A stretch of DNA of 64,000 nucleotides from Hypomyces perniciosus (lineage: Eukaryota; Ascomycota; Sordariomycetes; Hypocreales; Hypocreaceae). The stretch is from NCBI GenBank assembly GCA_008477525.1, contig SPDT01000005.1, positions 3,162,001-3,226,000 of the forward strand, read 5' to 3'. The position numbers were made by a program, and so were the translations under genes. The notes below the pieces were generated by a model, which was not told the DNA's origin, ran no database searches, and saw only the letters and a program-made list of their open reading frames with translations. Below, in pieces: positions 1-10,743 of this stretch (within the stretch, counting starts at the first letter, position 1; each line of letters begins with the position of its first letter).

Positions 1-3000
1 TATATCTATTCCTTAACCCCAGAATACTATTTCTACTTTAAATAGTAGTCTTATTAAAGAGGCATTAAAAAAGGTCTATAGCTTTCTAGAAAGCTATAAG
101 CTAGTAGGCCCTAACAATTTTAATTAATAGAAACAGTCCCTAAATATTATACTAAGGGCTATGGATTACTATGCCTTTATAAAAAATCCTATAGTTGCTA
201 ATTCCTTATTTAATTTAGAATAGGCCTTATTACTTATACTAATTAGGGATAGTTTAACAGCTATTCCTGCTGTATCTATTACTTAGATTCAAAGCCTAAA
301 AGAAGCATTTTTAGCATTAAAGAGACAATATAGTTACTCTAATACTCTGCAAAGAGATTCCCTTTATAGGGAATTTCACTTATTAAATTATAGTAATTAT
401 AAAGGATCTTTGGCTAAATTTAATGCTACTTTTAACGGCTTATTAGCTAAGCTAGCTATTTTAAAGGTTAATATTAATATGCTCGACCAAGTAAATTAAT
501 ATTTAAATTCCCTAGAAAAGACTTATCTTTAATAGGCTGAAAGAATTAAAGGAACTATTAGATCTAGTAGAGCTATTAGGCAATTAACTGAAGGTTTTAA
601 TATTCAGTTTCTTATAGCAGATATATTAGAAGAGACTAGGAATCTATCTTCTACTGCACATAAGGTTAATAAAGCCTCGGGCCCTTTTAAGTCCCCCAAT
701 CAAAAGCCAGCTTCCAACTCTAATAAAAGGAAAGGAAATCAAAAGAATCAAAAGAATCAGAACTAACAAAACCAGAAGCAAACTATAGAGGATACTGCTT
801 TTATTAGCATATATTATCTAGCTACTGGGGAGCATAGCTTAAAAGAGCTATTAGAAAAGTCTTCTACTGAATCTATTAGTAGTTCAGATAGTAATCGAGA
901 TCTTCTATATGCCTTAAACGCTAAAAAAGGAAAAAAGTCTTTTAATCCTTCTAAGCCTTCTAAATCTTCTAAAAAACCTAAACCCCCTAGACTTTCTATT
1001 CAAGATAGTCTATTATATAATACTAGATCTACAGTTTATATAGTTAATTCTAGGAAATGGTTTACAGACTATAGACCTAATAAAAGGGACCTAAGTATTA
1101 TCTATACTAGCGGGGGCCCTATTACCCCTAAGGGAATAGGTACAGCCACTTTTAATATCCTTAATAAAGATAATAACTATAAAAAGATAAAATTGCTAAA
1201 TACCCTCTATTGCCTACAGCTAGATGTAAACCTTATAAGTGGTTTAAGGCATTACTAAGCTGGAGGATATATATAATATAATACTCTTTTTACGAAAACT
1301 ATACAGCCAATAGGGCTATTAAATCCCTTAAAACATAGTTTTTTCCTTACAATTAAAGGATATACTACACTATACAGCCATATAAATAGCTATAAAGCTT
1401 ATAGCTCTATACAAGTTCAAATTCCTACTATTAGTAAAGAAAAGGCTCAGGAATATATCGCTATTCCAGAAGCAACAGCTTCGAAAAAACAACTAACTAG
1501 ATCTAGTCCTAGGCTTATAAAAAAAAAAAATCCTAAAGGAAAGGATCTCTCTGAACTCCCTAAAACCCCAGGCTAAGTAAAGGAAAAGGGGCCTCATATA
1601 CCCCTATTGCCTAAAGAAATAGGGGGGAATAAGCCTATAAAGGATACCCTTATAGAGGAAAGGCCCCGTGTACCTAGAGAATCCTCTATTATTAAAGATC
1701 TAGAAGTTATTAAGCTATCTGAACCAGAGGGAGAGACTATTACTAGTCCTAGCTATAAACTGCTAAAGCTAGCCCTCTTATAGCATAAAAGACTAGGTTA
1801 TATTAGCTTAAGTCTACTAAAGAAGACTGCTAAAATAACTACTAGAATTCCTAACTTTAATTCTATTAAAGAGACTAAATTCTATTGCCTAGCGTATAAT
1901 AAGGGAAAAGCTATTAAGAGGCTTAATTTAAAGCCAATTCCTAATCCACTAGCCTCTCTAGATTATCTAGAAGCTGATACTTTCTCTATAAAGCCAGTGC
2001 CTTATAATAAAGCCCCTATTAGTCTTTTAATTATCGATAGAAAATCAAGATATAGGTGGCTATTCCTTTTAAGAGATTATAGTAGACCTACCCTTTTAGC
2101 TACTATATAAGGCTTTATAAATAGCCTAAAAACGCAATATAACCAGTATCCTAAGGAATTCCATTATAATAGTGGAAAGGAAATTAATCAGGAACTTCAG
2201 ACCTAGTTCTTTTCCTTAGGAATTATATATTCCTATAGCAGCCCTTACATTCACGAACAGAATGGTCTAATAGAACGCTCTATTAGAGTTTTATTAGATA
2301 GGCTACAGGCTACTATTATAGCGGCTAATTTGCCGCTATATCTCTAGAATTTTATTATCACTACAGTTCTTAAATTAGTTAATTATACAGCTATTACTAA
2401 TAGGGACTCTACCCTTTATTAAGAATTATATAAAGACCTAGACCTTAATAAGAATCATAAACCTAATCTGCGAAAATATAAGATTATTGGCTTTTATTGT
2501 AAGGTATTTATTCCATAAAAACGAAGGGCCAAAGGCTATAAATTAGCCCCTAAACTGAAACTGGGAGACTACTAGCAGTCTTAGGTAGTAATACCTATCT
2601 TATCTATATTCCAACTAGACATACAGTCTTTAAATCGTTAACTATAAAGCTGTATAAAGATAAGATTCCTGAGCTTCAAATCCTAGAGCCCACTACAGGT
2701 CAGGATAATAAGGAATTAGAGGGAGAAATAAAGCTAGATTCTATAGATCAAATGATTCCTAGCTCTCAGGATATTAATCCCTTCCTCCCTAACCCTATTC
2801 CAGAGGGAGTACCCACTACTATTCCCCCTATTCCTATACCAGTTATACAAGACTCTGCAGTTATAGAGGATCCTATAGATATAGATATATCCCATTTTCT
2901 CTATAATAGCGTTAGAAAGCTAGCCTTTTCAGCTGCTGCAGTACAAGACCCACAAACGCTTAAGCAAATACTTTATAGTCCTGATAAAACTAAATGGCTA

Positions 3001-5323
3001 AGAGCGATTTATAGCGAATTTAACCAGCTAGTCAAACAATACACCTTTACTTTTATTAAGCGTAATAGTATTCTTAAAGGCAGGAATCCTATTACTAGTC
3101 AATTAGTCTTAAAGACTAAGAAAGACTAGAATAATAGAATAGTAAAATTTAAAGCTAAGCTAGTTGCTAAGGGTTTTCAATAACTAAAAGGAATAGATTT
3201 CAACTAAACATTTACCTCAACAGCTGTTCCTTCTACCTGGCGGCTCCTATTAGCCCTAGCTACTATCTATAACTAGGAAATTAAACAAATCGACTTTATT
3301 AATGCATTCTTTAATAGGATACTTAAGGAAACTATTTTCCTTAATTTCCCTAAAGGATTTAAAGACTATACCAGTCAAGCTTCCCTTAAGATTAAGTCTA
3401 TTTTTAGAAAGCTGGGTTATAACCCTAATGTAGATCAGGTTATTCAGTTACAGAAAGCTCTTTACGGCCTGAAACAGTCCCTTAGAGAATAGCAACAGGC
3501 TCTATAAGCCTTAGGAAATAAACTAGGATATAATCCTTTAATTTCTAACTCTGCTATTCTTTATAATCTAAATAACGGTATTTTTATTATTACTTATATA
3601 GATAACTGTCTTCTTATTAGACTAGATAAAGAAGCTATAGCCCAGCTAAAGCTAGCTTTTAATAAGGTCTATACTATAAAAGATAGAGGCCCTGCCTCTT
3701 TCTTTTTAAGGGTTCAAATAATCAGGGATAGAAAAAGAGGTTTTCTTTAGCTTTCCTAGAAACAGTATATTACTAAAGCTATAAAGTTTTTTAACCTTTA
3801 AAACTCTAAGCCTATCCAATTACCCCTGCAGCCCTTTATTTTAGCTAATAAAACTACAACTAAACTAAATAAAGCTAATACTAAGCTTTTTCAAGCTATT
3901 ATTAATACTATTATCTACTTAACAATTTATACTTAAATAGATACTAGCTTTCTAGTCCAGTAGCTAGCAAGACAATTCTAAGGCCCTTATAAAGAGTATC
4001 TAAACACAGCCCGCAACCTATTACAGTATTTAAATAATACCCAGGATCTAGCTATTTAATATACTAGAAAATCTAATCCTATACCTATTAATTATTGCAA
4101 TAGTGATTTTGCTGGGGATAAGGAATCAAGTAAATTAACTTATGGCTATGTTATAATGGTTGCTAATGGGCCAATTAGCTGGAAATCGAAAAGGGGCTTA
4201 ACTATCTGTCTTTCTACGCTAAAAGCAGAGTTTATAGCTCTTATAGAAGCTACTAGAGAGATTCAGTGGCTTATTAGCCTATATAAAGAGGTAGATCAAC
4301 CAATTAAATAGCCAATCTCTTTACTTAACGACAATAAAGGTGCTATTTCTACCTCAAATAACCCTACCCTTCATAATCAAACAAAACACACTCTGTTACG
4401 GTTTAATTATATTAGGGAACAGGTTAAAAATAGCGTTATTACAGTCAGCTATCTGGAAACCAGTAAAATGGTTGCTGATAGGCTTACTAAGCCTCTTCCA
4501 GGTCCGAAATTAAAGAACTTTATAAGTCTCCTTAATCTCAAGATTTTACCTAAGGTATATACCTAAGGTTCTTACCCTTCTTATAGCTATTAGCTATTTT
4601 ATAGCTATTAGCTATCCTTATTATTTAGTTATCCTTAGCTGTATTAGCTATCCTTTTTATTTTTTATGTCCTAGTTACTTTCCTATATCTAAATCCTATA
4701 TCTACTTTAAAGTTATATAGGATAGTATCTATTCCAGAGGGAGTGTTAAAAAGGAGGGCTAAAAAGTAAGGATTTCAGTGTATTTGGGTAACCTTCCTAT
4801 TCTGGCTAGACCCGGAATTAGGCCCGACGCTAGGACCGAGTTCTGGAGGAACCTTGGTGTAAGTCAGGAAATTTCTGTTATCTTCAACGATAACAATTGA
4901 GCTAGGACCAGCTGCCCCGCCTACCCTAGACTCAATACAATGGCCACAATGGCTATTGTGAAAAATCTGACTAAAATGGTTTCCTGTTTGTATGGCCGTG
5001 AGTCGATTTAGACGATTTCCCATATAAATGAATTTTGCGGAAAATAGAAATGGGGCTACGAACCTAATTCTGCCGCCGCATTCCTATTATCTAGTCGGAG
5101 GACTATTGTAGAAGACAAAGCTATTGTTCATACAATCACTTCTACACCAGCCGCACATACACTAGATATTCTATAGCTTCTAGCTATTAGATCAGTTACA
5201 ATTCAATTGTCCATCCATTGTTAACCCAACTAGACTCTCAGTCGTTTCCTCATTGCTGCGTTATATACAGCTTCCTAGAAGCTACACATAAATAAGGTTT
5301 AGTATAACCTTGTTATTTTAACA
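1..5323 (+). mobile_element. Ty1/Copia LTR retrotransposon, 3' part, RIP-decayed
   Basis: Remnant of a Copia element cut by the left window edge. From base 2 to about 2560 one frame reads through Gag (UBN2-like), a degenerate protease (GIGTATF, then LNTLYCLQLDVNLISG), the pre-integrase motif HKRLGYISL, and an integrase core (SSPYIHEQNGLIERS near 2237). A one-base frameshift near 2560 moves the rest into another frame. There, reverse transcriptase (KFKAKLVAKGF near 3150, QIDFINAFFN near 3290, LQKALYGLKQS near 3450, YIDN near 3597) and RNase H (NYCNSDFAGDKES near 4090, NDNKGAIS near 4330, VADRLTKPLPG near 4470) follow in the Copia order. All in-frame stops I checked are TAA or TAG, and those I could align to conserved motifs replace Gln or Trp. 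Catalytic Asp residues read as Asn in the protease, integrase and YxDD box, as RIP would produce. The element cannot encode active proteins. A polypurine tract (about 4736-4743) precedes the 3' LTR. Confidence 0.93.
4744..5323 (+). repeat. Probable 3' LTR of the Copia element
   Basis: The LTR begins TGTTAA directly after the purine tract AGAGGGAG and ends TTAACA, a perfect 6-base terminal inverted repeat with TG...CA ends, 580 bases long. A TATA-like TTATATAC lies near 5261. The left boundary is well supported by the polypurine tract. The right boundary is the best TG...CA match and could be off. The 5' LTR and target duplication lie outside the window, so neither can be checked. Base composition is much less AT-rich than the element's interior. 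Confidence 0.72.
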
Positions 5324-7343
5324 AGTTTATATAATAAAGAAGTCTAAAATTTTATTAACTATACTTTTATTAGTAAATAAAAGGTTTTTAGTAAATAATA
5401 GTTATTAGGTAGTAATATTAAATCGCTTAATAAAAGCGCAGCTAGCAAAAGGTTAAAGTATATAGCCGCTATTTATTAAAGCTTTTATATTAATATAGAT
5501 ATTATATACAAGGAACAGTATAGTTTATATTAAAAGGGATTTACTATCTATTAATTTAAGTCTAAAGGGTTTTTAACTAAAAAGACAGCAGTAAATCTAT
5601 TTTAGGATAATAGTCCTGTTTATAGTTAACCTCTACTTGCAATTTTTAGTAGAGGTTAATCTTTTCTTTAATTTACGAGTTAGGTTTAGGTTTTTGATAG
5701 GTAAGGCTGGCTAAACTGGGGTAGACTGAAAGTTAAGAAAGCAGCGCTATTATTATTATCCTTATTAATACTTAGAGAAGGTATATTATTTAAGGCCTAG
5801 ATTTATAGGTTAACTAGGCGTTGCAGGTAATATTAGCGTGCTATTAGGGTCTAGTTATTATACTTTACTAGGCTATTTTATTATTGGCCTTAAAGTGCTG
5901 CTAAGTTAAGGCGTAGCTAGTATAGCTAGATTTAGCGATTTTAATTTTATATCTAGTATAGATTTCCTTAATATATATTAAACTGCTTTTTTTTATTATA
6001 TTTATTAAGGCTATAGCCTGCTTTTTTATAGTAAAAGCAGAGTCCTTTAGCGATATATTCTTTATAAAAGATTTAAAAGTAAGGTAGCAGGGTATATATA
6101 GTATCTAGCTATATTAGGTTACTGGCTGGCGCTAGGGTAGCGGCTTGGTTATTCTGTTGGCATTAATAATATTACTGTTAATGCTAATACTGCTATTATT
6201 AATAGCTTTATTAACGCTAGCTTATTTAAGCAGTGCAGAGGGCGTTATAGTAGGCGCCCTTTTAAAGCCTATTATAGATAGTCTAGTAGAGTTAATACTA
6301 TTTAGTAAAGTTAAATTTATCTGGCTTAATTATTTAGGTTTTTATAGCGTTAGTAAGCTCTTAAAAGACTTTTATCTTTAAGGCCTTTACTATTTATTTA
6401 GCGGTTTTATTATATTCGCTGCCTAATATAAATAATTCTGCTATAAAGTTTTAAAAAGGCTTATTTAATATATATAGGTTATTAAAGGACTGCGATACCT
6501 TTTAGGATAGGTTAATTATTTTATATTATTTATTAAAATTAATAAAAAGTGCTATATTAGTCTTTTAATACTACTAGGCAGAATTACTAGGATTTTTAAT
6601 AATAGTATTAAAGTTTTTTTTATTATAGTTAATAAATATTTCCCTTTAAAAGACCTGCAATATATAAAATCTTTTTAAGTTTAATTAAAAAAATTAATTA
6701 ATTACCTATAAAGGTAATATTAATTTAAAAACGCTAATTAATATATTTTTACTAGCATTTAATAATATCTTTCTATTTACTATTAAATTATTTAAAGTCT
6801 TTAGTTTAGCAGCAGTTAAGTAAATTATCATTTTTAGGGTTTAGTAGCGAGGCTGCATTTAAGGCTTTAACCTAAGCCTTAATTTATACTTTAAGGTTTT
6901 AGTTTTTAGCTATTTACTTTAAGATTTCCTATTTAAAGGTTTATTTTTATTTTTTTTATTAAGCTAGGCCTTTCTTTATTGCTTGGTTAAAGAGATGGAA
7001 TTAGTAATAAAAGTCATTATCTCTAATAATTGCATTTATTAAACGTATATAGTCGCTATTAATACCAGATTTTTACAGGGTTTTAAGGAAAAAAGGGAAA
7101 GGCGCTAGCTTTATAGCTAGGACTGTGGTTTATTGGGCCAGGTTAGGCTGCGGGGTAAGGTTTAGGGCATCTATATTTATCTCGCTTATAATTAGTTTCT
7201 TATAGATATAGGGTTTAAGGGATAAGGGCTAGGCTATGGAGGTATTATTGTGGGTTTAGGAATAAAGGGGGATTTAGGGGAATTTATAATCGGTTAGGTA
7301 TATGCCTCGCGACGGCGCAGCCGAGTTAAGGGACAGTATAAAC
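5324..7343. other. AT-rich RIP-decayed DNA, possible degenerate minus-strand ORF
   Basis: There is no intact gene. On the minus strand, two stretches (about 6960-7250, and about 5760-6225 in another frame) keep an open-looking frame broken mainly by TAA and TAG. Examples of the preserved text are RLINAIIRDNDFYYQFHLFN and KANNKIA. This is the pattern expected of a mobile-element ORF hit by RIP, but I do not recognise the family. The plus-strand run of Leu/Ile codons near 6145-6381 is a by-product of AT richness. Confidence 0.5.
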
Positions 7344-7515
7344 TATTACGGTATAGAAAGGCAGGTTAGGGTAAATATTGTTGTTATGCTGTAGAGAGCG
7401 AGAAAGCCCTAAGGCTTTACGGAAAGCTATAGCTAGGAACGCGTTAGTGCCTGGTCACGTGAGCCCCGGTCACGTGACAGGGCGTCAATATCGCGTTATA
7501 GTCAGTGCCGTAACA
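7344..7515 (+). repeat. 172-base LTR-like repeat, copy 1
   Basis: This is a GC-richer island in AT-rich DNA, 172 bases long and nearly identical to 8596-8767. Its left end reads TATTACGGTAT and its right end GTGCCGTAACA. Compared with copy 2, most differences are C-to-T or G-to-A, so copy 1 is the more RIP-mutated. The flanks TAAAC and ATTTT do not form a target duplication. It contains two CACGTG boxes in the inverted arms GTCACGTG and CACGTGAC (7454-7478). Its middle is inverted relative to copy 2. Confidence 0.8.
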
Positions 7516-8595
7516 ATTTTATAACTTTTTAAAAATTTAGTGAATATATTATATATACTTTTTAAAGGTATAGCTATAAATTAATATATTATTAAAATAT
7601 ATAATATAAATAAAATTAATTAAATTTTATAGTATATTATTAATATATTACTGAAAAGTTATAAAGGAATTTATAAAGTTAAATAGTATAATATTATATT
7701 TAAAATATTTATATTAGCAGTAAAATATTATCTTTCATTTATTTTTTTATAAATAAATATCCAGTAATATATATCTTTTAAATTAAATTTAATAAAAATC
7801 TTAATATATAAAAGTTTATTAAGAATTTTAAACTTAATAGTAAAGGAGTATAGTTTTTATAAGTTATTTTATTTAAAGTATAGAAATTAATATATATTTA
7901 CAGTTTACTGCTTTTCTTTAATATAAAAATTATAAGGGTACTGATAGGATTAATAGACTACTAAATTTATATATTTTATAATACTTTTTTTTAAATATTT
8001 ATAAAAAGCTTTTAGCTCTTTAAATACTAAATTATAAATAAAACTCTATAAAGGTATTTTGTTATCTTTTAATTTAATAGTATACTATTAATTTATTAAT
8101 ATATTAATAGCTTTTTTTATAAAGAAAATATTAATAAAATTATAATATATAAAAAGTAATTTTAAATATAAAGCTGACTTATAGTCTTTTAAGGAAATAG
8201 CTTTATTTAAATCAGGAAATAGTAAATCTTTTAAAGCTTTTAATTTAACTTTTAGCTTTTTTTTAATTATTAATATAAAAGCTATTTAAGCTTCTTTAAT
8301 AGTTTATTATAGCTGCTTTTAAAGGCTATTAAAGTAATAGAATCCTTAATTAAAGGATAATTCTATTAATTATACTTTTATAAAAGAGTAGGATTAGCGT
8401 TTTAAAATTAAAGTTTTTTTAAAATAAAGTCTTTTAAGCTATTAATAATATAATAAAGTAGCTACTTTTTCTTTACTCCCTAGTTATTAACTATCTTTAT
8501 AAATATATTTATATAACTATAAGTTATAGTAAAAATACTTAGGAAAATAGCAGTAAATTTAAAAGCTAGTAATAGACTTTTTAATTAATCCTTTT
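7516..8595. other. Very AT-rich spacer between the two 172-base repeats
   Basis: About 1.08 kb made almost wholly of A and T, with short G/C islands. I see no coding signal, no recognisable retroelement domain and no simple tandem repeat. It could be the decayed interior of an element bounded by the two 172-base repeats, but the outer flanks (TAAAC and CTTTT) do not match, which argues against that. Confidence 0.45.
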
Positions 8596-8767
8596 TATCA
8601 CGGCACGGAAAGGCAGGTCAGGGCAAATATTATTGTTATGCTGTAGAGAGCGAGAAAGCCCTGAGGCTCTACGGAAAGCTATAGCTAGGAACGCGTTGGG
8701 GCCTGGTCACGTGACCGGGGCTCACGTGACAGGGCGTCAACATCGCGTCACGGTCGGTGCCGTGACA
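8596..8767 (+). repeat. 172-base LTR-like repeat, copy 2 (solo LTR candidate)
   Basis: The ends are TATCACGGCAC and GTGCCGTGACA. If the second base was a G lost to RIP, this is a perfect 11-base terminal inverted repeat with TG...CA ends, typical of a fungal LTR. It is flanked on both sides by CTTTT (8591-8595 and 8768-8772), a 5-base target-site duplication, which favours an independent solo LTR. The match lies in T-rich DNA, so chance is not excluded. A short TIR transposon is the alternative. Confidence 0.75.
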
Positions 8768-10743
8768 CTTTTATTATAAAAAGATAATATAAATATTACT
8801 ACTAGAATTAAATAAGGCATTTATATATTGCTAGTAGCTATTTAACTATATTTTCTTTAATTATTTTATAGGTAAATTTATATAGTAATTATATTTTTAA
8901 GCTTAATAAACTATAGGTTTAATATTTCTATTAGTAAAATATAGCTAAATAAGGTTATTATACTTTTTAATAAAATAGTATTTACTATTATATTTTATAT
9001 AATTAAAAGCTTAGTAAAAGGTTTTATAGTAAAAATTACTGTATTTTTAATAAATTACTAAATTAAAAAGGTTTCTTTATTTTTTTAAACTTTTAAATAC
9101 TTGAATTATTTTATTTTTTAAAGTATTAGCAGTATAATTTTAATATAATCCCTATTAACTAATAGATTTAATCTTTTTATATTTTCTTTAAAATCGAGAT
9201 TCTTATTAAAAGCTATTTATATTATTAATACAGCTATATATAAAAGTTTTAATAATTATATTAATATAAATTAACTTTTATTAAATTATAAGGATTTTAT
9301 AGTAAAGTATTTATTTATTTATATAGGGAAAGGCATTATAAGAATATATAAATCTTAAATTATAAAGGAGTTATTTTAAAGAATTTACTTTTAATAATTT
9401 TAAATTAAAAGAGGAATAATTAAAAACTTTATTTAATAGCTTAATATAAATAAAAGATTTATAAAATTGCTTTATAATACTTAATTAAACTATTGCACTT
9501 ATTATTTTTAAGCGATTAATAAAATTTATTTTAAATAATTAATTTAATAAATTTACTTTTCTTTTTTAAATAATTAATTTATTACTATTAAATATCTCTT
9601 TTTAAATAAAAAGTAATATAAGTAATTTTATAAACTACTTAAAAAAATATTAAAAAATAATTTAAACTGCCTTTTAATAATAATAAAAAAAATCTATAAT
9701 TCTATTTAAAACTTTCTTTTATAATAAAAAGTTTAAATTTATATTTTACTTTAATTGCCTTTATAAAGTTATTTTAAATTAATAATATATAATAAGTTAA
9801 TTATAGGCAATAAACCTTTAATCTTTAAAAGTTTAAAAAAAAGGGTTTTCCCTTTAAAAAAATATATTTAAATATTTCTTTTTTAAATATATTTACTACT
9901 TTTCTTTTATTTATTAAATATAAATATTAAATTCCTTTTTTATAAATAAAGTATTATTTAAAAGGTTTAATTAATAATTTAAAAAAGTAACTTTATTTAA
10001 AAGTCTTTATATTTAAAATATAGCCTCTTTATTAAAAGTAAATTAATTATGTACCGCTAAAGGTATCTTTAACTTTAATAGTCTTTTTACCTTTACTGGG
10101 AATAGTAAAAGACTAGTATATTAAAGACCCTCTTTAAGGCAAATAGATTAAGTAAAAGGCTGCGACCTTAAAGAAAAGTAAAGGAGGTTAAAGAGCAGTT
10201 ACTTAAAGGAGAGATAAATGCTAGTAAACAGGTAATAAGCTAGAAACTAGTAGTTAGGTATAGCAGCAGTAGTTTACTGGTCTCTGAAGTTCTATATCTT
10301 CGGGGACCACAGTTGCTTTTATATATATATTCCGGCCTATATGATATCATAAGAGCTCCAGAACTTCCGGTCTCCTGATATACACAATGGGCTGAAAGGA
10401 GTGGAAAGGTAATGATAAAGGAAAGGAAAGGAAAGAGAAAGATATACTTTTATGCGTATTATGAGGTTAAGGCTTTACTTAGAAGGCCTTTAACTATTGA
10501 TATATTATTAAGAAAAATATATATCTCATTGATTCTGGGGTTATTCTTTGCAAGTCTGGCTATTGTTTTAATTGCCTTAATAGCCCCTACAGCTTTTGCG
10601 TTATAGTTTGTTGGGAGTAACTGACATGCCCATAACCACCAGCCTGATAGATCCCGAGAGCTAGGCCCGATTAGGAAGGCTAGAAAATGGTCGGAAAACT
10701 AGTTAAATTAGGGAAAAGGGGGTATTAATAGCTAGAATCGCAG
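8768..10743. other. Extreme AT-rich block grading into normal DNA
   Basis: Bases 8773 to about 10060 are almost entirely A/T with no coding signal. From about 10060 the G/C content rises. At 10279-10308 there is an imperfect hairpin (GGTCTCTGAAG and CTTCGGGGACC, 9 of 11 paired, 8-base loop). A 64-codon open frame at 10412-10606 has no similarity I recognise and is probably chance. Bases 10620-10743 may be 3' untranslated sequence of the neighbouring LINE. Confidence 0.5.

Noticed and set aside
4775..5023. 82-codon minus-strand frame inside the Copia LTR
   Set aside because: It falls within the LTR and has no similarity; it is probably chance in its less AT-rich part.
6145..6381. 78-codon hydrophobic frame resembling a small membrane protein
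   Set aside because: Ile/Leu runs are expected from AT-rich decayed DNA, and the opposite strand shows better protein text.
7344..8767. One LTR element bounded by the two 172-base repeats
   Set aside because: The outer flanks TAAAC and CTTTT do not match, while copy 2 alone has matching CTTTT flanks; no internal domains are visible.
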